A DNA stretch of 64,000 bases, taken from positions 1-64,000 of the forward strand of contig SLKC01000074.1 in the NCBI GenBank assembly GCA_007134775.1, given 5' to 3'. A program made the translations under genes and the position numbers. The notes beneath the pieces were generated by a model. The model worked only from the letters and a program-made list of their open reading frames with translations, made no database searches and had not been told where the DNA came from. Of this stretch, positions 8,258 to 15,236 are shown one piece after another. The number at the start of each line of letters is the position of its first letter. Position 1 is the first letter of the stretch. The DNA comes from Ectothiorhodospiraceae bacterium (GTDB lineage Bacteria; Pseudomonadota; Gammaproteobacteria; XJ16; Halofilaceae).

Positions 8258-9262
8258 TCACGCCGTCGCGACGCGCTCCTGGCGGGGGGTGCGGCCGAAT
8301 TGGCGTCGATAGCACGCCCCGAAGTGGGACTGCGAGCTGAAACCCGACGCCAGCGCCACGTTGAGGATCGACATCCCGGTCTCGAGGAGCAGAATCCGGG
8401 CGTGTTCCAGCCGCAGACGCATGTAATAGTCGCGCGGCGAGCACCCGATGTGGTTGTGGAACAAGCGCTCGAGCTGGCGGCGCGAGACGCCGATCTGTGC
8501 CGCGATGGTCGAACTGGCGAGCGGTCTCTCGATGTGCGCCTGCATCAGGTCGATGGCAGCGGCCAGCTTCGGTGCGCGGCTGCGTAGCTGGATTTGCTCG
8601 GTCATCGGTTGACGATCGGCGGCCCCGCGCATGCGCCCGTGCAGGAATTGGCTGGAGACCGCGCTGGCCAGCTCCTCGCCGTGATCCCGCACAATCAGGT
8701 GCAGGACCAGATCGAGCGCCGCCGTACCGCCGGAACAGCTGAAACGTTTGCGGTCGATCTCGAACAGGCTTGGTGTCACCTCAAGGGCAGGGTAGGCCTC
8801 GGACAGGGCGGGCAGGCTCTCCCAGTGGGTGGTGCAGCGATAGCCGTCGAGCAGCCCCGCGCGCGCGAGAACGAAGGTGGCCGTACTGAGTGCGCCGATG
8901 TGACTCCCGGCACTGGCCTGCGCCCGCAGCCAGGCGAACGTCTCCGCATCGTCGAAACTGTGCGCCTCGAGCCCGGCACAGACGATGACCCGATCCATCG
9001 GTGACGTTTCGTGGAGCGCCACGTCGGGCAGTACACTGATGCCGTTGCTGGCGGTAACGGGCTCACCGCCAGGCGTGCAGAGCCACCAGTGGTAGAGGTC
9101 GCGCCCGGCGATGCGGTTGGCTGCGCGCAGGGGCTCAATCGCCGAGGTGAAGGCCATCATGGCGAAGCCGGGCACGGGGAGGATGCCCAGGCGTCGGGGC
9201 GGTGGGTGATCGCTGTGTTGTCCCTGGGTCGTGTCCGTCTCGGGCGCGACTGTCGCATTCAC
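8258..9262 (-). CDS. GlxA/GbdR-type AraC family regulator 1
   Basis: A 334-residue regulator with an N-terminal class I glutamine-amidotransferase-like (DJ-1/PfpI) sensing domain over about the first 200 residues. A C-terminal AraC double helix-turn-helix follows (VSRRQLERLFHNH, then ALASGFSSQSHFGACYR). This architecture is shared by GbdR, which controls glycine betaine and dimethylglycine catabolism in Pseudomonas. It starts with GTG at 9262; the nearby ATG at 9258 is out of frame. It is divergent from the MttB-family gene (149 bp between starts), so it is the best candidate activator of the corrinoid cluster. The effector is inferred. Confidence 0.85.
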   Translation of the reverse strand: MNATVAPETDTTQGQHSDHPPPRRLGILPVPGFAMMAFTSAIEPLRAANRIAGRDLYHWWLCTPGGEPVTASNGISVLPDVALHETSPMDRVIVCAGLEAHSFDDAETFAWLRAQASAGSHIGALSTATFVLARAGLLDGYRCTTHWESLPALSEAYPALEVTPSLFEIDRKRFSCSGGTAALDLVLHLIVRDHGEELASAVSSQFLHGRMRGAADRQPMTEQIQLRSRAPKLAAAIDLMQAHIERPLASSTIAAQIGVSRRQLERLFHNHIGCSPRDYYMRLRLEHARILLLETGMSILNVALASGFSSQSHFGACYRRQFGRTPRQERVATA

Positions 9263-9281
9263 GATATTACTTGCCCCCGTG

Positions 9282-9301
9282 GTTGCATCAATTCGCGCAA
9301 C
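9282..9301. promoter_or_regulatory. Dyad in the regulator-mttB divergent intergenic region
   Basis: An inverted repeat GTTGC-N10-GCAAC lies in the 149 bp between the divergent AraC regulator and the methyltransferase gene. It is a candidate operator by position and symmetry only. No clear -35/-10 pair was recognised nearby, and no copy was searched for elsewhere. Confidence 0.3.
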
Positions 9302-9411
9302 TCATCGCCTTCCGATGATACCGGGAGTCGCATTCAGAAGAAAGGTGGGGCGAGTGCTGTGCTCCCATGGCGGTGCCGGCAGTTTCCGCCGGTGCCACAG
9401 TGGAGATTGTC

Positions 9412-10950
9412 ATGACGCGAGGGCGACGTCGCCGGGAAGGTGGCCGGCGCTCGGCAGGGGCGATACACCAACTACCCTGGCGCAGGGTAGAGAATCGGTT
9501 CCGCCCCATGGAGATCGTCCGGCCGGAAGATATCGAGCGGATCCACGAGGCCTCGCTGACCATTCTCGAAGAGATGGGGATCGAGGTGATGAACGACGCA
9601 GCGCTGGCACTGCTGGAGAATGCCGGAGCCGAGGTCGATCACAGCAGCGGCATGGTGCGCCTCGATCGCGGTCTCGTTGAACAGGCGCTGACGAGCGTAC
9701 CGCCGCAGGTCACGCTCACCCCGCGCAATCCCGACCACGCGATCGACCTGGGCGGCACCCATCTGAACTTCAGCCTCGTGGCGGGTCCGCCGAATGTCCA
9801 CGACCGCGTGCAGGGTCGTCGTTCGGGCAATTACACAGACTACTGCAACTTGGTGCGGCTGGCGCAGAGCCTCAACATCATCCACCTCATCGGCAATCAG
9901 CCGACGGCGCCACAGGAGCTGCCCGCGGCCACGCGCCACCTCGATACGTACTGGGCGAACCTGACACTCAGCGATCGCGTCTTCCACGCCACCGCGATCG
10001 GGGAGCAGCGAACGCTCGATGCGATCCACATGTGCGCGCTGGCAAGAGGAGTCGAGACAGAAGCGCTCGTCGACTCCCCTGCGCTGCTCACGGTGATCAA
10101 TGTCAATTCCCCGCGCCGCCTGGATGACGCCCTCTGCGCGGGTCTGATGACAATGGCTCGCTGGGGTCAGCCCTGCGTCATCACGCCGTTCACGCTGATG
10201 GGGGCGATGACCCCGGTCACCCTGCCGGCGGCACTGGCGCAGCAAAATGCCGAGGCGCTGTTCGGCGTCGTGCTCACGCAGTTGGTCAATCCGGGGGTGC
10301 CCGTCGTCTACGGGGCCTTCACGTCGAATGTCGACATGCGCACCGGGGCCCCCGCCTTCGGCACGCCCGAGAATACCAAGGCCAACCTGATCGCCGGTCA
10401 GCTCGCGCGCCGTTACGGGCTTCCCTACCGCACGAGCAATGCCAACGCAAGCAACGTCGCGGACGCACAGGCCGCGTATGAAACCGAAATGGCCCTGTGG
10501 GGGGCCGTGCTCGGGGGTGCCCACCTCGTGTATCACGCCGCGGGTTGGCTCGAGGGTGGTCTGACGGCGTCGTTTGAAAAAGTCATCCTCGATGCCGAGA
10601 TCCTGCAATCGATGGCCGAGATCCTGCAGCCGATCGAGTTCGGCGAGGCGGATCTTGGCCTCGATGCCATCCGCGATGTCGAGCCGGGCGGGCACTTCTT
10701 CGGCACCGAACACACCATGGAGCGTTTTGAGACAGCGTTCTATCGGCCGCTGCTGTCGGACTGGCAGAATTACGAGAACTGGGAGGCCGCCGGGAGCGAG
10801 GATGCCTATCAGCGCGCGACGGGGATCTGGCAGCAGCTCCTGGAGGGGTACGCGGAACCACCGATGGACGCTGCGGTGCGTGAAGCGCTCAATGATTATG
10901 TGACACGTCGGCGGGGGGAGATCGAGCGCGTTGGCCTTGACTTTGAATGA
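9412..10950 (+). CDS. MttB-family quaternary amine:corrinoid methyltransferase (non-Pyl)
   Basis: A 512-residue member of the trimethylamine methyltransferase MttB superfamily (COG5598). In the archetype a pyrrolysine is encoded by an in-frame amber codon. Here the frame is open to its natural length, so this is the non-pyrrolysine type. Characterised relatives demethylate glycine betaine (MtgB), proline betaine, carnitine or gamma-butyrobetaine onto a corrinoid protein. The ATG at 9412 is chosen because the Arg-rich lead-in followed by IHQLPWRRVEN is the usual family start. GGAG sits just upstream. The gene precedes the matching corrinoid protein by 175 bp. The nearby bet and sox genes make glycine betaine the favoured substrate, but this is inference. 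Confidence 0.88.
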   Translation: MTRGRRRREGGRRSAGAIHQLPWRRVENRFRPMEIVRPEDIERIHEASLTILEEMGIEVMNDAALALLENAGAEVDHSSGMVRLDRGLVEQALTSVPPQVTLTPRNPDHAIDLGGTHLNFSLVAGPPNVHDRVQGRRSGNYTDYCNLVRLAQSLNIIHLIGNQPTAPQELPAATRHLDTYWANLTLSDRVFHATAIGEQRTLDAIHMCALARGVETEALVDSPALLTVINVNSPRRLDDALCAGLMTMARWGQPCVITPFTLMGAMTPVTLPAALAQQNAEALFGVVLTQLVNPGVPVVYGAFTSNVDMRTGAPAFGTPENTKANLIAGQLARRYGLPYRTSNANASNVADAQAAYETEMALWGAVLGGAHLVYHAAGWLEGGLTASFEKVILDAEILQSMAEILQPIEFGEADLGLDAIRDVEPGGHFFGTEHTMERFETAFYRPLLSDWQNYENWEAAGSEDAYQRATGIWQQLLEGYAEPPMDAAVREALNDYVTRRRGEIERVGLDFE

Positions 10951-11125
10951 CCGGCAGTGATCTCGCAACGGGGCTTCGGGCCGCGTTTCCGGGCTGTCGC
11001 TCACAGGCAACGTCAGGTCGCCGCTGCGCCAGCAGGGGACCAGAGGCGAGCCTAATCTTGCTGTTTGCCGGTTGCGCTCCGCAAAGTGTCGTTGTCTAGG
11101 CAAATCAACCCATGGGGATGTTTCG

Positions 11126-11827
11126 ATGACGGATGCACAGGAAGACGATATCGATCTGCGGTCGCTGTCGGATGACGAGCTCATCGAGCAGATGCACGAC
11201 GACCTCTATGATGGCCTGCAGGAGGAGATCGTAGAGGGTACTCAGATCCTCCTCGAGCGTGGTTGGGGGCCGAGCAAGGTCCTGGACGAGGCGCTGGTGG
11301 CAGGGATGAATATCGTGGGTGTGGATTTCCGCGACGGCATCCTGTTCGTCCCCGAAGTGCTGATGGCGGCGAATGCGATGAAGGGCGGCATGGAGATCCT
11401 GCGCCCACTGCTCGCCGAGACGGGCGCGCCGCCGTTGGGCAAGGCCGTCATCGGTACGGTCAAGGGCGATATCCACGACATCGGCAAGAACCTGGTCACG
11501 ATGATGTGGGAGGGCGCCGGCTTCGAGGTCATCGATATCGGTATCAACAAGCCGGTCGAGGAGTTCATCGAGGCGCTCGAGACGCATCAGCCCGATATCC
11601 TGGGTATGTCGGCCCTGCTGACGACGACGATGCCCTACATGAAGGTCGTCATTGACGAACTGGTCGAGCGCGGCCTTCGTGACGACTACATCGTCCTCGT
11701 CGGTGGTGCGCCCCTGAACGAGGAGTTCGGCGAAGCGATCGGCGCCGATGCCTATTGCCGGGATGCGGCCGTGGCCGTGGAAACGGCGAAGGAATTCATG
11801 CAGAAAAAGCGAAATGCCGCCGGCTGA
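11126..11827 (+). CDS. Corrinoid (cobalamin-binding) methyl-carrier protein, MtgC/MttC-like
   Basis: A 233-residue cytosolic methyl carrier. A helical B12-binding cap (roughly residues 15-100) precedes a Rossmann-like cobalamin domain. The signature GDIHDIGKN has His117 as the predicted lower axial cobalt ligand. Further conserved segments are MSALLTTTMPYMK and VGGAPLNEEFGEAIGADAY. It accepts a methyl group from the MttB-family enzyme as methyl-Co(III) and hands it to the methyl-THF methyltransferase encoded downstream. The ATG at 11126 lies between two other in-frame possibilities; the cap length supports it. The 175-bp upstream gap shows no cobalamin riboswitch signature that I could recognise. 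Confidence 0.92.
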   Translation: MTDAQEDDIDLRSLSDDELIEQMHDDLYDGLQEEIVEGTQILLERGWGPSKVLDEALVAGMNIVGVDFRDGILFVPEVLMAANAMKGGMEILRPLLAETGAPPLGKAVIGTVKGDIHDIGKNLVTMMWEGAGFEVIDIGINKPVEEFIEALETHQPDILGMSALLTTTMPYMKVVIDELVERGLRDDYIVLVGGAPLNEEFGEAIGADAYCRDAAVAVETAKEFMQKKRNAAG

Positions 11828-12479
11828 TCAGGGACTTGGACTGGAGTCGGAGCAGCAGACGCTGATCCTCGCCTGCGGTGCGCTCGCCCACGAGATCGTC
11901 GCCCTGATGCGTGCTAACGGTTGGGAGCGATTCGCGGTGCAGTGTCTGCCGGCGGAACTGCACAACCGGCCAGACGAGATCCCGGAAGCGGTACGCGACG
12001 GGATCCGCCGGGCCCGTCAGCGGTATGCGGATGTCTTCGTCGCCTACGCCGATTGCGGCACCGGCGGTCATCTCGACCGTGTCTTGGCGGAAGAGGGCGT
12101 GGAGCGACTGCCGGGGGCACACTGCTATGAGTTCTACGCGGGCTCGGCCGCGTTCCATGCACTCGCCGAGGAAGAGCCGGGTACGCTCTACCTGACCGAC
12201 TTCCTCGCGCGCCACTTCGAGCGGCTGATCGTGCGCGGCATGGGGCTGGATCGGCATCCGGAGCTGTTGTCGATCCTGTTCGCCCACTACACGCGCCTGG
12301 TGTATCTCGCCCAGACGGAGAATCCGGATCTCGAGCGTCGGGCGAAACAGGCTGCAGAGCGCCTGGGGCTGCGCTACGAGTATCGCTTCACCGGCTACGG
12401 TGAGTTGGCATCCACACTGACCGGGGTCCACGACGGCCGGGCAGCGACCGAGAGGGTGATCGAATGGCGGCGAAGCTGA
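11814..12479 (+). CDS. DUF1638 family protein
   Basis: A 221-residue protein of uncharacterised family DUF1638. It overlaps the corrinoid gene by 14 bp and is itself overlapped by the next gene, so expression is probably coupled. Visible conserved-looking points are Cys21 (ACGALAHEI), Cys44 and His50 (CLPAELHNRP), Cys81 in DCGTGGHLD and Cys104 in GAHCYEFYAG. These Cys/His positions could bind a metal or a corrinoid. No signal peptide or membrane segment is seen. Its place inside a methyl-transfer operon argues for a role in cofactor handling or reactivation; nothing in the sequence proves this. Confidence 0.8.
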   Translation: MPPADQGLGLESEQQTLILACGALAHEIVALMRANGWERFAVQCLPAELHNRPDEIPEAVRDGIRRARQRYADVFVAYADCGTGGHLDRVLAEEGVERLPGAHCYEFYAGSAAFHALAEEEPGTLYLTDFLARHFERLIVRGMGLDRHPELLSILFAHYTRLVYLAQTENPDLERRAKQAAERLGLRYEYRFTGYGELASTLTGVHDGRAATERVIEWRRS

Positions 12480-12778
12480 TTCGCGTCTACTGGCGTGACA
12501 TCCCGGCGCAGGTCATTGCGAAGAAGGGGCGAACGTCCGCCAAGCGCATGCTCAGCCAGCGCTTCCAGGAGGCCATTGACCGCGCGGCCATGCGCGCCGG
12601 CCGGGGTAGCTCGGACGCCTACATGGCCGATTGGCGGCGCGAGCCCGAGTCGTGCGCCGACGATGATCTCGAGGGGGTGGCGGAGGCCGCCGCGGCCGAG
12701 TTCGAAGCGGCCTATTCCGACGACGACCTCCAGGCGCTGGTGCGGGGCAAGGGCCACCTGGAAGACTCGAGCGAATGA
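12464..12778 (+). CDS. 'Virulence factor' family small protein (PF13769-like)
   Basis: A 104-residue acidic protein starting IRVYWRDIPAQVIAKKG, the hallmark of the small family labelled Virulence_fact. The name is historical, and nothing here suggests virulence. GAGAGGGTG precedes the ATG, which lies inside the end of the DUF1638 gene (16-bp overlap). The basic N-terminal half (KKGRTSAKRMLSQRF) contrasts with an acidic C-terminal half. There are no cysteines apart from one in the middle, so it is unlikely to be a redox protein itself. Tight coupling to the corrinoid operon suggests an accessory or assembly role. Confidence 0.72.
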   Translation: MAAKLIRVYWRDIPAQVIAKKGRTSAKRMLSQRFQEAIDRAAMRAGRGSSDAYMADWRREPESCADDDLEGVAEAAAAEFEAAYSDDDLQALVRGKGHLEDSSE

Positions 12779-12832
12779 TCGTTACACAGATGCAAGGTCG
12801 CTACCGGCGCGACTCGTTCAGGAGGTGAGGCA

Positions 12833-13312
12833 ATGTACGCTGTCCGTCGCTGGGCCGTGCGCCATGCCCGGGGTCTCGAGATGTTCTACGCCGGCTTCGA
12901 GCGGGTGCTGCTGTTTCTCGAGCCGGTGATCCGCCGCATTGGCTATAAGCGACTGGAGCGGCCGGTAGCCTGGGTGGAGAAGAAGACCAAGGGGTTTCTG
13001 TTCGACTGCAAGATGTGCGGGCAGTGCGCGCTGTCGCGTACGGGTATGTCCTGCCCGATGAACTGCCCGAAGCAGCTGCGCAATGGCCCTTGCGGTGGTG
13101 TTCGGCCCAACGGCAACTGCGAGGTCAAGCCCGACATGAAGTGTGTCTGGGTGGAAGCCGCCGAAGGCGCAAAGCGGATGAAGGCGGGGTCGACCATCCA
13201 GATCGTCGACGAGCCCGTTGACCGCCGGCTGGAGGGCAGCTCCTCCTGGCTGCGTGTGGTCTGGCTGAAGACCGAAGACAAGCGCAAGGCGGAACAGGAG
13301 GATGCTGCATGA
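12833..13312 (+). CDS. MetV-like Cys-rich methylene-THF reductase partner
   Basis: A 159-residue protein matching the methylenetetrahydrofolate reductase C-terminal (MetV-like) zinc/iron-sulfur family. Eight cysteines lie between residues 59 and 104: a CxxCxxC cluster at 59-65, Cys74, Cys78, Cys87 in GPCGG, Cys96 and Cys104. In acetogens such proteins partner MetF in a MetVF complex and relay electrons. A strong Shine-Dalgarno (AGGAGGTGAGG) precedes the ATG. The stop overlaps the metF start (ATGA), the typical arrangement of paired subunits. It probably carries electrons away when methyl-THF is oxidised to methylene-THF. The cofactor type is not decidable from sequence alone. Confidence 0.82.
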   Translation: MYAVRRWAVRHARGLEMFYAGFERVLLFLEPVIRRIGYKRLERPVAWVEKKTKGFLFDCKMCGQCALSRTGMSCPMNCPKQLRNGPCGGVRPNGNCEVKPDMKCVWVEAAEGAKRMKAGSTIQIVDEPVDRRLEGSSSWLRVVWLKTEDKRKAEQEDAA

Positions 13313-14328
13313 AGTTCGAAGACGAACCGGTTCCCGGCTTTCAGCTTCCGATCCTTCCCGGTCACAGCTCGCCCGGACGTCTTGAGCGTGTGCTCCGAGC
13401 CGGGCGTTTTGCCGTGACCGCGGAGATCGCGCCGCCCGATTCGGCCGACCCGGATGACGTCTATCTGCGCGCCCGCATCTTCGACGGCTATGTCGACGCG
13501 ATCAACGCGACCGACGGCTCCGGTGCCCACTGCCACATGTCCTCCGTCGGCGTCTGCTCGCTGCTCACGCGCGAGGGCTACGCGACGATCATGCAGGTCT
13601 CCTGCCGCGACAAGAACCGCATCGCGATGCAGGGCGACATCCTCGGGGGCGCGGCGATGGGCGTGGCGAATGTCCTCTGCCTCACCGGGGACGGCGTGCA
13701 GGCGGGCGATCATCCCGAGGCGAAGCCCGTATTCGACTACGACTGCATGAGCCTGTTGGAAAACGTCCGGATGATGCGCGACCAGGGACAATTCCGCAGC
13801 GGACGCAAGCTGACGGCGACGCCGAAACTGTTCGCCGGTGCCGCGGCGAATCCCTTCGTCCCGCCCGCGGATTTTCGCGTCGAGCGGCTTGCCAAGAAGA
13901 TCGCCGCCGGTGCGCAGTTCGTCCAGACCCAGTACTGCTTTGATATCGAGATGCTGCGCGCATTCATGGAACAAGTGCGCGAGCGCGGCCTGCACGAGAA
14001 GGTCTTCATCCTCGTCGGTGTCGGCCCGCTGGCGTCGGCCAATGCGGCGCGCTGGATCCGTGCCCATGTGCCCGGGGTGCACATCCCCGACGAAATCATC
14101 GATCGCCTGGCCGGGGCGCAGAAGCCGAAGCTGGAAGGGCGCAAGATCTGTGTCGAGATGATCCAGCAGATCCGCGAGATCGAGGGCGTCCACGGCGTGC
14201 ACGTAATGGCGTTCCGCCAGGAGGAGGCGGTCGCCGAGATCATCGATGCCTCCGGTGTGCTCGACGGGCGCATACCCTGGCATCCCCACCGCGATACCGT
14301 AACCGAAGAACAGAGGGCCGTGTCATGA
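13309..14328 (+). CDS. metF: Methylenetetrahydrofolate reductase
   Basis: A 339-residue FAD-dependent TIM-barrel enzyme interconverting 5-methyl-THF and 5,10-methylene-THF. Recognisable segments are VTAEIAPPDSAD near residue 40 with the catalytic-region Glu, LCLTGDGVQAGDHP, and KIAAGAQFVQTQYCFD near residue 205. It overlaps the MetV-like gene by 4 bp upstream and the methyltransferase gene by 4 bp downstream. In this operon it most likely runs in the oxidative direction, feeding methyl groups taken from quaternary amines into the methylene-THF pool. It is probably distinct from the biosynthetic MetF of methionine synthesis, which would be encoded elsewhere. Confidence 0.92.
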   Translation: MKFEDEPVPGFQLPILPGHSSPGRLERVLRAGRFAVTAEIAPPDSADPDDVYLRARIFDGYVDAINATDGSGAHCHMSSVGVCSLLTREGYATIMQVSCRDKNRIAMQGDILGGAAMGVANVLCLTGDGVQAGDHPEAKPVFDYDCMSLLENVRMMRDQGQFRSGRKLTATPKLFAGAAANPFVPPADFRVERLAKKIAAGAQFVQTQYCFDIEMLRAFMEQVRERGLHEKVFILVGVGPLASANAARWIRAHVPGVHIPDEIIDRLAGAQKPKLEGRKICVEMIQQIREIEGVHGVHVMAFRQEEAVAEIIDASGVLDGRIPWHPHRDTVTEEQRAVS

Positions 14329-15236
14329 CCGAGACCGTCGTTAGCTCCGCCAAGAAGGAGTGGGTAATTGGATTCGAAAGACCGTTCACCGTCATCGGTG
14401 AGCGGATCAACCCCACGGGCCGCAAGCTCCTGGCCCAGGAGATGGCGGCGGGCGACTACTCCCGGGTGAAGGCCGATGCGCTGGCCCAGGTCGAGGCCGG
14501 TGCCCACATGCTCGACGTCAATGCGGGCATCCCGCTCGCCGACGAGCCGGCGATCCTCGCCGAGACGGTGCAGCTCGTGCAGTCGCTGACCGATGTGCCG
14601 CTGTGTATCGACTCGTCGATTATCAAGGCGCTCGAGCGTGGCCTTGAGGTCTATCGTGGCAAGGCACTGGTCAACTCCGTCACCGGTGAAGACGAGAGCC
14701 TCGAGGCGGTGCTACCGCTGGTCAAGAAGTACAACGCCGCCGTGGTTGCCATATCGAACGACGAAACGGGGATCTCCGAAGACCCCAATGTCCGGTTCAA
14801 TGTGGCGAAGAAGATCGTCGAGCGTGCCGAGGATCACGGCATTCCGCGCAGCGATGTCGTGGTCGACCCCCTGGTGATGCCGGTCGGCGCGGTGAACACG
14901 GCGGGGCGCCAGGTCGCCCAGTTGCTCACGCGGCTCAAGGACGAACTTAAGGTGAACAGCACCTGTGGGGCGTCCAATGTCAGCTTCGGCCTGCCCAACC
15001 GCAACGGCCTCACGGCGTCGTTCCTCAGCACGGGCATTACGAGTGGGTTGACCTCGGCGATCATGAACCCCCTGCACGAGCCCGAGATGCAGGCCGTGCG
15101 TGGTGCCGACGTGATGATGGGTCACGACCCCGATTGCATGCGCTGGATGCGCGCCTACCGTGATCCCGCGCAGGTGGCAGCGGAAAGCGGGGGCGGCAAG
15201 AGCCGCCGCCGGGGTGGGCGCAGCCGTCGTGGCTGA
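14325..15236 (+). CDS. Methyltetrahydrofolate:corrinoid methyltransferase (MeTr-like)
   Basis: A 303-residue pterin-binding TIM-barrel protein. The family marks are FTVIGERINPTGRK near residue 20, AHMLDVNAGIP, CIDSS, and STCGASNVSFGLPNR near residue 210. Relatives are AcsE of acetogens and MtgA, which moves the corrinoid-bound methyl group to tetrahydrofolate. That step completes the chain MttB-like enzyme to corrinoid protein to THF. The protein ends in an Arg/Gly/Ser-rich basic tail of about 16 residues that is not part of the barrel. The reactivase gene starts 8 bp before its stop. Confidence 0.9.
   Translation: MTETVVSSAKKEWVIGFERPFTVIGERINPTGRKLLAQEMAAGDYSRVKADALAQVEAGAHMLDVNAGIPLADEPAILAETVQLVQSLTDVPLCIDSSIIKALERGLEVYRGKALVNSVTGEDESLEAVLPLVKKYNAAVVAISNDETGISEDPNVRFNVAKKIVERAEDHGIPRSDVVVDPLVMPVGAVNTAGRQVAQLLTRLKDELKVNSTCGASNVSFGLPNRNGLTASFLSTGITSGLTSAIMNPLHEPEMQAVRGADVMMGHDPDCMRWMRAYRDPAQVAAESGGGKSRRRGGRSRRG

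Noticed and set aside
9412-10950. Possible in-frame amber codon (pyrrolysine) in the MttB-family gene
   Set aside because: The frame is uninterrupted to normal length, and no pyrrolysine machinery was seen nearby, so it is the non-Pyl type.
10951-11125. Possible cobalamin riboswitch before the corrinoid protein gene
   Set aside because: I could not find the conserved B12-box wording or a matching stem arrangement; only weak hairpins are present. A covariance-model search would settle it.
12464-12778. A virulence gene, by family name
   Set aside because: The label is historical. Position inside the methyl-transfer operon and the absence of export signals argue against virulence.
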